Shown: positions 11,801-23,600 of the stretch, piece by piece
Layout of the letters: each line of letters begins with the position of its first letter
Position numbering within the stretch: position 1 is the first letter of the stretch
NCBI GenBank assembly: GCA_012932865.1
Contig: SAXG01000028.1
Span: 485,565 to 549,564, forward strand
Reading direction: 5' to 3'
Length of the DNA stretch: 64,000 nucleotides
From: Amylostereum areolatum
Taxonomy: Eukaryota; Basidiomycota; Agaricomycetes; Russulales; Stereaceae
Made by a program: the position numbers and the translations under genes
Notes under the pieces: generated by a model
Databases searched by the model: none
Seen by the model: only the letters and a program-made list of their open reading frames with translations
Told to the model about the DNA's origin: nothing

Positions 11801-14800
11801 AAATCATGCGGTTCGTCATGAATGGCTTCCGACCCGCGCGAGCGCCCAATTATTGCGAAGTTGATCGGATTTGGGGTGCGTCGGCCGTGGCGCGTTCCAT
11901 CGAAGGGGACTATATGATATAGTATATGGTACTTAGCAGGTGCGTGTCTCGTATCGTTCGATGTGGGGTGTCGCGACTTACGGCGATATTGACCAACGTG
12001 CAGGCTGCGATACGGGTTATAGATTCTCGCAGTGGCGTCCTTTCTGAGTCCCTCCCCACCGAGGCGAGGGCGCAGGGGGACCTTCCACGGCTCGCGTCGT
12101 CATCCCGCTCAATTAATTTTCTCTCGGCCCAATGACGCTCACGCCCGCCTCGTTTTCCCCGCGTGTCCTCGGTCCCGCGCCCGTTCTCTGCCCTCTTGCC
12201 TCTTCGCACTCCTCCTCCGCATTCCCCCTGCTTCCCACCGTCAACCTGTCGGCCCCCACCCCTTCACGTAAAGCGGACATCACGTCCGTCCGAAGGGAAC
12301 CACAGATCTGGAACACGCGCGCGCAAGCTTTCAGTGCCCAATCCCGTGGACCGTACGTAGGCCGCTTATCGGACCTCCCCCCCTCCACACCCCTTCTCCC
12401 ACATCCCCCCTCCCCGCGTTCTGTCGTTCTCTACATCCTTTCCGCGTTCCCCCCGTCTTTTCAATGGCGTATCTGCTCATGATTCTTCCCCTCCCGTCCC
12501 GTCCTTTCACCTCTTCCTCTTCGCCGTTCACTTCCTTTTCATTTCCTCTCGTCTCAGTCCCCTTCTCTTCTCTTCTCCCCTGTCCCGCACTTCGGTTCAG
12601 AGGCGGATTGGGCGTGGGCGGAATCGGGAGATGGAACGTCGCCGTCGCCCGAAAGCCACGGTCGGATGCGTCCTGCAGATCCTTCGTCCGTGGGCCCAGC
12701 TCCTGCACTGAATCGACAAAGGTGCTGTGGGGGGGAAAAGAACAGAGTCGCGTCGTCCCTCCCGCTTCACGACCCCGCTCCAGGGTGGGGCACCTTTCAT
12801 TCACGCGACGGCGCCGGCACGGGCGGTCACATCGCGGGACGCCTGGCCATTTTCCTGTGACGCGGAGCGGGAGAAGGGCGCGCGGAATCGTACGTTGCGG
12901 TGATGGGTCGTGTTCTGTTCTGCGTTCTGCGAATCGCAGGGTGGGCCGCGGATGGTGGCGGTGAGAAGCAGATGCGGTTGACGGAGGGCCGGTCTGCGCA
13001 CGTGTTCGCTCAAATCTGCGGGGCGGGGCGGGGTGGGGTGGATGTGATACCTAGTACCTGTCCCCCGCGCGCCCTCGTCTCGAGGGTCTTTTCGTTAGAG
13101 CGTGTGGACGGACTGCGTACGCGGTCATGCAAGGTAAAAGCAGCGTCGATTCCCCCTTTCGTGCCCTTCGTGGCAATTCTTGGAGCCTTTCAAATCGAAC
13201 AACCGCGTCCCCGAACGCAGCGGTCGCCCTCGCTCGCGCCGGTCGAGCGCGTCGCCGGACTTGACCTCTGCGTCCACTGTTCTGTGTCGATCCCGATGCG
13301 TGGCCCGCGCCGTCCAGCTGCAACTGGCCGAAATTCGCGCTCGCGTCGCACTCGGTGAACGCCGCGCGCGCTCCGAGCTTAGGCTTATAGTCATAGGCTC
13401 TCATAGGCCGTGTGTCATCGGGGTGGCTGGCGTGAGTGGGTCGTGCGTACGCGGGCGTCCGCTTTCTGTCCATCAGCATGGGCGCGTGGGAGGGCGCACA
13501 GACATGCTCGCCGCCCTTCGTGTCTTGTGACGTCCGCGGCTGCAGCCGAGCCAGTCGCCGGAGGCACGCGGTGGGCGGGCGGGCGTTTTGCTTTGGACGT
13601 TTGACGTTTTGTTTACAAGGTGTTTCGAAATCGCGAAGGGGCGAGAGCCGTGTCGCGTTCTATCTGGCCACTATTCTCTCTCTGGTTGTGATCCCACCCA
13701 TGACGTGGAATCAAATCAGGTCGTGCTGCAGTCCTTACACGAATAAACGAACGAACGCGAACGTGTTTCACCCCTAGGCTTGAACATAAGTGGGAAACGT
13801 TCAAGAAAGCGTCAAGATGGTCGGCGCGTCCCCGAATTATTTACTACTAAGATGAACCCGCTGGCATCGACCGTCCGAAATTCGCGCAGGAGGTGCACAT
13901 GCGCCTGGCGGAATATCACTGTGTTGGGTTCGACTGCGCCGGAGGAGGCGGCGATGCATCCACATACGTACAGCGCGCATCAAATCTTTGCTTGTATCTT
14001 GCAGGAGGCCGTCGACGTCCGTCGTCGGACGCCATCGCCATCCATCGTCGACCCAAACGTCACTCTACCTTGTTGAATGATGCGGTCGTTACCCTGCGTT
14101 TGGTTCCGCGTCCGTCCGCATTCATGTTGCCACGGCGGGCACTTCACTGACTCGACCCATTCGAACAGACGGACGGTTCGCTTGGCGAGAGGCGCTGGAT
14201 CATGCTTTCTAAAGCGCGGCGACTTGCCATGAACGCGTGTGGGCGCACGGCGTATGGCGGTTGATCGATTGCTTGCAACATCGGGCGCGCGCTCGCGGGC
14301 GAAGCGGTGGAGATTGCCATAGACACTCCCAGACAGTGCGCGTGTGCGTCATCGGGGTTAGGATCCACGGCGCGTTGCGCTCGTTTGCGATGTGTGAGTA
14401 CCTTGCAGTACCTTTTCGTACCAAGCTCCGTGGTTTGGGGAATACCGAAGGCTCCAAGTCGATCCCCTTGTCCTCTAAAAGGTGCGGCCGTGCACGTATT
14501 TTGCCGTCGCGCCCGTCGTGGGGTAGTCTCCCCGTAGCAAACGAACAACTAAACATCTGAACCAGCGGGCCCGGCGCCGGGCCGCGACGTTCCTTTGGTC
14601 GTGTTTGCGCGAGGGGGAATCGACTTGCCTTCTTTGCGACGTTGTCCGCGTCCCTCGTACTCATACAAGCTCGGACACGCCCACGAGTCCACGTTGCGTG
14701 GGTGTACACATATCGAGACCGGGATCCCGATGTTTTCGCCCACGCGATTCAACGGCATGCATTCCCCCGCGTCTTTCCACTGATCCTTCGTGCGATTCCA

Positions 14801-14966
14801 TCGTGGTTTGTGCTCGATCCGTGCTTCATCTCCGATGGCCCATGGCGGATGTCGGGAAATTGGGTCAAAATTAGGTCGGGTATAAGTATGATGCCCTCCA
14901 GTCAGTTTGGACAACGCTTTCGCCCCGTTTCTTCTACAATCACGCCTGTCTTCAAAACAAACAGAC
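8868..14966. other. Six-kilobase stretch without a recognisable gene
   Basis: The plus strand is pyrimidine-rich over long tracts, with CT runs (for example 9537-9552), poly-A tracts and many short overlapping frames. None has a protein motif or a convincing exon chain. It lies upstream of both the minus-strand MADS gene and the plus-strand monooxygenase, so it may hold both promoters and long leaders, or genes made of many small exons that I cannot see by eye. I found no tRNA, rRNA or transposon end. Confidence 0.45.
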
Positions 14967-16729
14967 ATGTCCGCACAGACGAAGCTACGCGTGGCCATCT
15001 CGGTGCGCGGCCTTCTCCGTGTTCCTGTCCTGCTTCCGCTCACACACTTGTTTTTAGTGGCGGAGGCGTCGGAGGTCTCACCCTCGCCTACGCTCTCTCC
15101 ACCTGCCCCGACATCGACGTCACCGTCTACGAGGCCGCCGCCCAGTTCGCAGAGGTCGGCGCCGGCATCGGCATCTGGTGGAGAACGCGCAGGATACTGC
15201 AGGCCCTCGGCCTGGAGGCGGACGTTACCGCCATTGGCGGTCGCTTCACCGACGGGAAAGGTGCGTCGCTTTCGTCTATTTCTCGCACGCTTGCTCATAA
15301 CGACATTCAGTGCCCACCCTGCATTATCGCAAGGCAGATCAGCCCGTCGGCCAGGGCATTTCTACCATGTTGTCGCGCGGTGCGTGTCCCAGGTCGGATG
15401 CAAACCACGCGTCTGACCTCATTTCCCCAGGCGGACTCACCACCCTCCATCGCGCCGACTTTCACGCCATCCTCCTCCGCCGCGCGCAGGCCTCGCCCCG
15501 CTGCCACACCTACACCGCCAAACGCCTCCTCTCTTACACCCAATCCGCCAGCTCGCGCGACCCCGTCCGCCTCCGCTTCCAGGACGGCTCCACCGCCACC
15601 TGCGACGTTCTCCTCGGCGCGGACGGCATCAAGTCGGCCGCGCGCGCGTCGATGATGCAGGAGAAGGCCGCCGTGGCCGAGCAGCGTCACCAGTTCGCGG
15701 AGGCCGCCGAGCTCAGGGATTGCATCCGTCCGCGGTACAGCGGCGTGCAGGCGTACCGCACCGTCATCCCCGGCGACAAGCTCGCGCGCATCGCGCCCCA
15801 GCACCGCGTCCTCACCTCGCCCTACCAGGTGCGCCGGTTTTTTGTGCATTGACGCCCCATCGACTGACCACAAGCTTTTCGCAGTACCTCGGTCGAAACA
15901 GGGTCCGTGGTCTCATTTTCTCTGCCTTCGAACTGACCGCCGACACGACGCGCAGCACGTCATGGCCTACCCCATCTCCCGTGGCCGCCTCGTCAACCTC
16001 GTCGTCTTCGACGTCAAGTACAACGAAGAGGGCTCGAGCCTCCCCGAACCCTGGGTGTCCGAAGCCGACCCGCGCCACGTTCAGCGCCTCTTCGCCACCT
16101 GGGAACCCGAAGTCCGCCAACTGCTCTCCGTGCGTCGTTCCCCCCTCCCTTCCCCCTGCGACCCGCCCTCTGACCCCTCGCAGTGCGTGGACGGGCTGCA
16201 GATGAACCGGTGGGCGGTCAACGTCGTCAAGCCGCTGCCCTCGTACGCGTCGGGACGGGTCGCGCTGCTCGGCGACGCGGTGCGTTCCCCCCCGCATCTC
16301 CCCCCGCATTTTTTTTGACATCCGTTCGCAGGCGCACGCGATGACGCCGTTCCAAGGCGCAGGCGCAGGCCAAGCGATCGAAGTACGCCCCCCCTTCCCC
16401 TCCCGCCCCGCGTCGACTGACCGCGCCCGCACGTCCAGGACGCGTACATGCTCTACACCCTCCTCTCCCACCGACTCACCACGCGCTCAAACGTCGCCCG
16501 CGTCCTCCAGGTCTACTCGCAGATCCGGCTCCCGATGGCCTCGCGCGTCGCCGACCTCTCCCGCAGAAACGGGATGTACTTCGCGCTCCAGGGCGGGGGC
16601 GACGTCGCGGCGCGGCTGCCGGAGCTCGGGCAGCGGATACAGCAGAGCTTCGACTGGTGCTCGGAGATGGACCCGTTCGTGGACGTGCGCCGCGCAGTGG
16701 AGTTGCTAGAGACGTCGGTCGGGGCGTGA
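14967..16729 (+). CDS. FAD-dependent aromatic monooxygenase (salicylate hydroxylase-like)
   Basis: Group A flavoprotein monooxygenase of about 440 residues. Such enzymes hydroxylate aromatic rings using NAD(P)H, FAD and O2. Exons read: 14967-15002, 15058-15260, 15311-15379, 15431-15828, 15885-15902, 15956-16129, 16184-16279, 16332-16382 and 16439-16729. Motifs in order: the Rossmann GxGxxG as SGGGVGGLTLAYAL near the N-terminus, VYEAAAQFAEVGAGIGI, an RADFH segment, the DG motif GADGIKSAAR, HVMAYPISRG, and the FAD-phosphate GD motif GRVALLGDAAHAMTPFQGAG split by an intron. All introns from the second on are short, GT-AG and phase-consistent. The first is a problem: MSAQTKLRVAIS then the GGGVGG exon do not join in frame with a canonical donor, so the start exon may be wrong or the copy may carry a 1-nt fault. 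The natural substrate cannot be told from sequence. Confidence 0.88.
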
Positions 16730-17533
16730 GGCGCGAGTGGGCGGTCGGACTTATGTTCTGGTTTGTCTTAATCGTATACCCCTGCTTCTCGGCGACGTGT
16801 ATCTATAGTTATAGGGCGCTTCTACAGACCTGTATTATATATATGTATCCGAAACAAGGTTAACGCTGCACGTTGTGCACGATATGAGGGGGGTGGGTTT
16901 ACCTATGGGTATTATGTTTACCTTGCTTGCTAGTGTTGACAATCTAATAGTTATTCCCTATCGCTAACATGCCTTCGAACACCGCCATCTGGACTGTCGT
17001 CTGCTCCAAAAAGAGCCCGAGAAGGTCTCGAGCATGATTTTGTCGACAGAGTCTACCGCCGGGCAGGCGTCGCGTCGCCGGCCACCCCTTCGTTCAATCT
17101 TGGAGCGCCTACCACCTCAAAAATACCCACATTATAAAAAGCCCGGTCTTCCGACGCGCGCGTGGCTGTAAATATAAAGTAGAGAGAAGACGGTGTATTC
17201 GTCGGGACATGACGACGACTAACGCCGCTGAGATGGTTCAAAACACGCGTTGGTGACGGTCCCGGGGCGGCACATACTCGTTGTTCGGGGTAAGTACAAA
17301 CGTATGGTCACGGGTCAGGGATGTGGATAGCGGGCGGCAAAGTCTGGATGCGATCCCAGAGGAAACTATGTATAGGCAGGTGTGTGCGAATGGGAATGCG
17401 GGGATGATACTTGCCGAGGCGCGAGGTACATACGTGGTCTGCGATTCCGCGCTGGGGAAAAGATAAGGTCGTAAACACGGGCAGCGACGATGAAAACTGA
17501 GTACTGATGCGCTGCAGAACGGTTTGAACGTGC
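16730..17533. other. Convergent intergenic region after the monooxygenase
   Basis: AT-richer sequence with TATATATA near 16838 and TTATAAAAAG near 17134. It lies between the monooxygenase stop and the 3' end of F-box copy 3. No gene recognised. Confidence 0.5.
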
Positions 17534-18717
17534 TCAGACTTCGACGTCTTCCCGTTGAAGACACCAGCCCGGTGCATCATCGACCGTACACTCCGCCTCG
17601 GAAAGGTGTCCCGAGCGCAAAGAGAGCACACCGTCGGTTGCCGCACGCACGCGCTCGCGCACGATGCCCGTGATCCCGTTCGAGGCGAGGCGAATCGTCT
17701 TGAGCTCCCCGGGGGGCGTCTGCATCATCGCCGCGAGGACATCAAGGATTTCGGTGGCGGTGGCGTGTTTGGTTTCCGCTGGGATCGCGAGCACGGAGGG
17801 CGGGGGGTGCTCGACGATGGAGAGCGTGAGGTGCTCGACTTTGGGTGGGCGGGTGGTGAAGCGTGCGCATCACAAAGGCGTGCAGGCCCTTCAGCGCGAA
17901 GTGGGTCAGGTTCGGGAGCAGATGTCCGGGAAATAGGACGCCGTCGGTCCAGGTGACGTTCGTTTCGTGGGTGACGACACAGAGATGCGTGAGGGACGAT
18001 GCGCCGCTCTTGACGAACACCTTCCAGTCGTTGACCGCGGACGGTGCGAGGTGCAGGCGCAAGCGGCGGAGAGCAGGGGGCATGTGATTCTCGAAGAGGA
18101 GGGGCCCGTCGACGCTCAGGTTGACGGGGTACAGTCTCTGCAGAAGGTGGGGGCTGCCGTGCACGGCGAGCGTCTCGATGTTCGTGGCCGCGCGCAGGAA
18201 GCCGTTAAACATCGCATGGCACCACGGGGCTCCGCCAATGTCAAGCTTGCGAATGTGTGGAAGATGCGTGATCCTTGGGAAGAGGAACCAGCTCTCTTGT
18301 TCCGGGAAGTAGAGGGAGGAATGGGCCTGCAGGGTGGTGAAGGAAGAGAGGTTGGGGAGGCTGAGCACGATGGGCGAGAGCGCTTCGAAGTACGGTTTCC
18401 CAATTTCGCCCTGGCCTCGACTGCCGCCGATTTCGCATATCATGTGCCGGACGGAGGCGGGGACGAGAAAGGCGTCGTCGGACGTGGCGGAGTCTTTCGA
18501 GAGGTCGATGTCCCGTTGGAGTTTGTGTATATTTCTGGTGGTGGTGAAGACGACGTCTGCTGGGTGGTAGGTGGCGATCAGGGTTTTGAACCATCGGTTG
18601 ACGCGACGGAGGGAGGCGCGGGTGAGGATGGAGGATCGAACGTCGCGGATTGAGGGCGAGGCGGGAGAGATAGGACTTTCGAAGTCTGCGTCCGAGTATG
18701 AGACTTTCAAGCGAGGA
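17534..18717 (-). pseudogene. F-box/LRR-like paralogue 3, 5'-truncated and frameshifted
   Basis: The minus-strand reading from SYSDADFESPISP onward aligns with residues just after the F-box of copy 2 and continues through RKLDIGG, RRLRLHL and LTHFALK. A 2-nt deletion near 17850 (copy 2 reads RRPLPPKLEHLTLS here) moves the C-terminal part, HATATEILDVLAAMM to DDAPGWCLQREDVEV, into another frame (17534-17794). The first exon and the F-box motif are missing: homology to copy 2 stops at the CCTCGCCTGAAA-like bases near 18711-18717, exactly where the inverted-repeat element begins. The remains of a former F-box gene are certain by comparison with copy 2; the order of truncation and frameshift is not known. 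Confidence 0.85.
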
Positions 18718-18719
18718 TA

Positions 18720-20226
18720 TGGCGCATATACTGTGTAAAAAATCCAACTCGTGTTTTTCGTCGGAGGTGGTTGAGGCCTTTGTAAATCAAGCCGAAGTGA
18801 AGGGAGGCGAGAAAATTTTTGGCCGAGGTAAAAATCTCTCTGAGAGTTTCACCAAGGTTGTGCAACTTAGACGTTGGCGGAGGTCCTTGGTGGGGGTTTT
18901 TCCCCCAAAGTGGTGGGAGTGGGTTTGAGACGGAAGATAGGAGCGTGCGCGTAGACTACCTGTGTTCCGTGGTGCACGTGCGTCGTGGGGCGCGGTACTA
19001 AGGCACGGGCCATTAAGTGCGGCGGGGGTGCGGACGCGGTTGAGGGTGATGGGGGCGTTCGTGTTGCACGGGTGGGCGTTGACGGGGGTGCAGGCGTTGC
19101 GCGAGGGGTGTGTGGGCGTTGAGGGCGTCCGTGTTGCGGGTGAGTGGTGGCGGTAGATGGTGCAGCCACGGTGAATGGAAGAGATTGGGGAGGGAGACAC
19201 GTCTTGAACGTTGAACGTTGAACACTTGGTACTGGGACTCCCGTCGCTGCCGCGACCTCCGCGCAAACCACCGCGTGAGCTAGAGACAACCTCCGATCAA
19301 ATTTGCGGCGGACCCACCTCCGCCAACATCCAAGTCCATCGCCGTTCAACCTCGGCCGAAATCTCAGAGACATTTTACCTCCGTCAAGATTTTTCTCGCA
19401 TCTCTCAACTTCGGCTTGATTTTTCGAGGCCACCACCACCTCCGACGAAAAACGAGTTGGATTTTTTACACAGTGTATGTATGGCGCATATACTGTGTAA
19501 AAAATACAACTCGTGTTTTTCGTCGGAGGTGGTTGAGGCCTCTGTAAATCAAGCCAAAGTTAAAGGAGGCGGGAAGAATCTTGGCCGAGGTAAAAGTCTC
19601 TCTGAGAGTTTCACCGAGGTTGTGCAACATAGACATTGGCGGAGGTCCTTGGTGGGGGTTTTTCCCCCGAAGTGGTGGGAGTGGGTTTGAGACGGAAGAT
19701 AGGAGCATGCGCGTAGACTACCTGTGTTCCGTGGTGCACGTGCGTCGTGGGGCGCGGTACTAAGGCACGGGCATCAAGTGCGGCGGGGGTGCGGACACGG
19801 GTGAGGGTGATGGGGGAGTTCGTGTTGCACGGGTGGGCGTTGACCGGGGTGCAGGCTTTGCGCGAGGGGTGTGTAGGTGTTGAGGGCGTCCGTGTTGCGG
19901 GTGAGTGGTGGCGGTAGATGGTGCAGCCACGGTGAATGGAAGGTATTGGGAAGGGAGACACGTCTTGAACGTGTTGAACGACCTCCGCGCAAACCACCAC
20001 GTGAGCTAGAGACAACCTCCGATAAAATTTGCGGCAGACCCACCTCCGCCAACATCCAAGTCCATCGCCGTTCAACCTCAGCCGAAATCTCAGAGACATT
20101 TTACCTCCGTCAAGATTTTTCTCGCATCTCTCAACTTCGGCTTGATTTTTCGAGGCCACAACCACCTCCGACGAAAAACAACGAGTTGGATTTTTTACAC
20201 AGTATATGCGCCATATATATGCGCCA
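18720..20226. mobile_element. TA-flanked inverted-repeat element, outer copy (interrupted by an inner copy)
   Basis: The left end reads TGGCGCATATACTGTG after a TA (18718-18719). Its subterminal sequence (AAAAAATCCAACTCG, TCGGAGGTGG, AAATCAAGCCGAAGT) reappears inverted before 19479. The inverted repeats extend well over 100 bp. The last bases of its right end (GCGCCA, 20221-20226, followed by TA) are separated from the rest by the inner copy. There is no transposase; the interior is GC-rich with repeated GTTGAGGGCGTCCGTG-like blocks. It fits a non-autonomous DNA transposon with TA target duplications (Tc1/mariner or PIF-like by target only). Confidence 0.7.
19482..20213. mobile_element. Second copy of the same inverted-repeat element, nested at a TA
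   Basis: This 732-bp unit begins TGGCGCATATACTGTG (19482) and ends CACAGTATATGCGCCA (20213), with a TA on each side (19480-19481 and 20214-20215). It is about 90 percent similar by eye to the outer copy along its whole length, including the long inverted repeats. The outer copy's terminal bases follow directly after the right TA, so it looks inserted into the outer copy's right terminus. Confidence 0.7.
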
Positions 20227-20238
20227 TATCAGCCTGTC

Positions 20239-20659
20239 TGTCAGAAACGCAGTTTATGAGACCGATGAACCGCCTAAGTCGCGACGATGGGAGGAGCGAG
20301 AAGAAAATAGATTCGAGAGTGCCGGGGTCTAGGGTAGTGCAACGTGCGCTACAGTACCGTACGACGAGATGGACAGTCTGAGGAAAAGGGAAAAGGGATA
20401 CTGTCCTTATATACAAGTGGGACCGATGGTGCGATGCGATGCGATAGTGGTGCGAGCGGGGGGAACAATAAGAAAGGAGTCATGGGGAGGAGGACGGAAG
20501 TCCGGAGCAATGATGTCATAGATAAGGGTGCGGAACGCCGTTCGGAAGTCCGGGCAAATGACGTCGTTGGAGCATGTGATGCGAAGGAAAGTCATGTGCC
20601 GTGACGCGTCGCGTGTACAAGGTCTGCAAACGAAGAAAGAAATGGAGCGATCCGTGACA
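20239..20659 (-). repeat. 3' LTR of element A
   Basis: 421 bp, TGTCA...TGACA, at the left end because the element is on the minus strand. It also encodes the last 22 codons and stop of pol. It is nearly identical to 26913-27333. Confidence 0.95.
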
Positions 20660-23600
20660 TTACCCCCCCTTTAAGACGCGCTTTCGCCTGGAGCGCGATG
20701 TCATCTGCAAGGGTGGATGCGAGGAAATTGTCAAAGGAGATGCTGAGGGAACGCACAGGGCGGGGCGCATTTGGATGGCGCTTGTGGAAAGCGTCAATCA
20801 TGTCGGTAACCTTTGAGAGCGACGAACGCGGGAGCCAGGTGTTTTCGGAGTCGGGATAGCCGGCCCACTTGACGAGGTACTGAATGCCTTTCTTGTTACG
20901 AGTTGGTTTAGAGTCGACAATGTCTTCAACGTCGTATTCTTCTTCATCGTCAATGAGGTCTGGTGGCGGCTGTTCATAATTTGGCCCGTGAGCGGCTGTC
21001 TCCTTGTACGCGGTGAGCAGCGAGGCATGGAAGACTGGATGGATTCGCCACGTCTTCGGCAGCTTCAAGCGGTAGTTGACTGGGCTGATGACGTCAATGA
21101 TTTCGAAGGGTCCGAATCGTTTGGCAGCAAGCTTAGCTTTCGGTCTCGTCGTCTTCAGATTTTTGCCTTCTAGCCATACTTTGTCTCCGACGGCAAACTG
21201 CGTTGATTCGCTGACCGTGTCGCCATTGTAGTGCTTCATCAAGTCTGATGCGAGGGCAAGGCTGGCCTTGATCTCCTGTCGGACTTCTTCAAGTTGACGG
21301 AGGCGTTCTTCAACTGCAGGGACCTTTGAGGACGGGTTTACGGATGGGTACATTTTCGGGAGGAAGCCGTAGAGGACTTCAAAGGGAGCCTTTCCAGTAG
21401 CTGCATGGGTGCGAGAGTTGTGAGAAAACTCGAAGAAGGGCAACCACTTCACCCAGTCGTCTTGAAGGTAGTTGCAGAATACTCGCAGGAACTGCTCGAG
21501 GTTCTGGTTATCGCGTTCGGTTTGGCCGTCTGTCTGTGGGTGATACGCTGTGCTGAGGGCGGACTTGATCCCGAGCTTCTCGTTGAGTGTACGCATCACC
21601 TGTCCGGCAAATTGGGGTCCACGATCCGAGATGATCTTGTCTGCTAAGCCGTAGTGTCGGTATACCTTGTCGAAGAGAATGTCAGCTGTGCCATCACTGG
21701 TGATCTTCGTTGTACATGGGGTGGTAACCACCATCTTGGTGAGGCGATCGACCACGACATTGACGGCATTATAGCCTTCGCAGTCAGGGAGTTCGACGAT
21801 GAAGTCGGTGGAGATGACGCCAAACGGTCGATCGGGTACTTCGTTTGGGATCATGTCGATGTGGGGTCGGCTGCTCTGTGTCTTCGTCGACTGGCAGGTT
21901 GCGCATCCTGCTACAAAGTCGCGGACAAAGACAGACATGCCAGGCCACCAATATTCACAACTCACAAGCTCGTAAGTCTTGAAGCGACCGGGGTGTCCAG
22001 CCAGGGGCGATTCATGGTACATTTTGACAATGTCGCGTCGCAACTCGTCGTCTGCAGGGACATATACCTTTCCTCTAAACAGGACCAGGCCTTCTTCGTA
22101 GTTCCACTCTTGAAGGTTCTTAACGAGTGTACGTGGTCCATTCCGTAAGATGGCATCCAGAGCTTGAACGACCTCAATGTCCTTGGTCTTGCAGTCGCGG
22201 ATACGTCGTCGGAGTTCGACATCGCCGAGGGAGGTTACTGCTCCTGGCCTTGTTGCACGTATCTGGAAGTACTTGGGGTCGAGCAAGATACGCTCCTTGT
22301 TGTCGTTCTCAACGCCCTGCTTGTGATCAGGTCGTCGGGACATTGGGTCTGGGCAATGGGATACTCCTGGTTTGTGAACAAGCGCGAAGTCAAATCGAGT
22401 GAGGAATAGAGCCCAACGTGCCTGTCGGCGGCTCAGCTTCTGTGCCGTCTTGAAGTGCTCCAGGTTCTTGTGGTCTGTCCAGATTTCGACAGTGTCGGGG
22501 GCGCCTTCGAGGTAGTGGCGCCATGCTTCGAGCGCACGGATGATCGCGAGTAGCTCCTTGTCGTAGATGTCGTAGTTGCGTTCCGGTTCCGATAGGGCTT
22601 TGGACAGATACGCCACTGGATGCCAGTGACCGTCGTCACCTTTCTGCGAGAGTATACCTCCAGTAGCAAAGTCCGAGGCGTCAACTTCGACAAGGTAGGG
22701 TTTCCTTGGATCAGGCATAACTAAGACAGGGGAGGAGGTGAACGCAGCTTTAAGTGCGTTAAACGCCGTCTGGCATTCCGTCGACCAATTCCATGTGCAG
22801 TCCTTCTTTGTCAGGTCGAATAGAGGTCGTGCGATCTTGGAGAAATCCTTGATGAAGCGTCGGTAGAAATTACCAAATCCGAGGAAGGATTGTACATCCT
22901 TGACCGTCCGGGGTGTCGGCCAGTCCTGGATACCAGCTACCTTGACGGGGTCCATGGCGATCTTGTCGTGTGAAATAATGAGTCCGAGGTATTCAACGGA
23001 GTCCTGCTCGAAGACACATTTCTCTGGCTTAAGGAACAGGTCATTGTCTTGTAGGCGTTGGAGAACCTGTCGCACTATGGCACGATGTTCCTCCATCGTT
23101 CGAGTGAATACGAGGATGTCGTCCATGTAGATGATGACTTTGCCCGAGTCGATAAGATCCTTGAAAAGTTCGTTCATCATTGCCTGGAACGTCGCGGGGG
23201 AGTTCATAAGGCCGAAGAACATCACCGTAGGTTCAAAGAGGCCACGATTCGTCTTGAACGCAGCCTTCCACTCGTCGCCTTCCTTGATGCGGACATTGTT
23301 GTACCCCCAGCGGACGTCCATCTTGGAGAAGATCTTTGCACCTTTGAGGCGGTCAACAATTTCTGAGATCAGCGGCAAGGGGTACTCGTTTTTGATGGTA
23401 CCCTTGTTCAGCTCTCGATAGTCCTGTACAGGCCGCAGCTTCCCATCTTTCTTTTTGACGAAGAAGAACGGACTTGCCTGCGGTGATTTCGATGGGCGAA
23501 TGTAGCCCTTCTTCAGGTGGTCGTCGAGGAAGGTATCGAGCTCGATCTGCTCGGAGGGGGAGAGCGGGTAGATCTTGCAGGGCTTGGGTTCGAAGCCGTC

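Noticed and set aside
14549..15298. 249-codon minus-strand frame opposite the monooxygenase start
   Set aside because: It overlaps exons of the monooxygenase, which has clear family motifs, and itself has none.
18867..19439. Minus-strand frame through the inverted-repeat element as a protein gene
   Set aside because: The frame recurs in both element copies with frameshifts and is made of inverted-repeat sequence and GC-rich tandem blocks.
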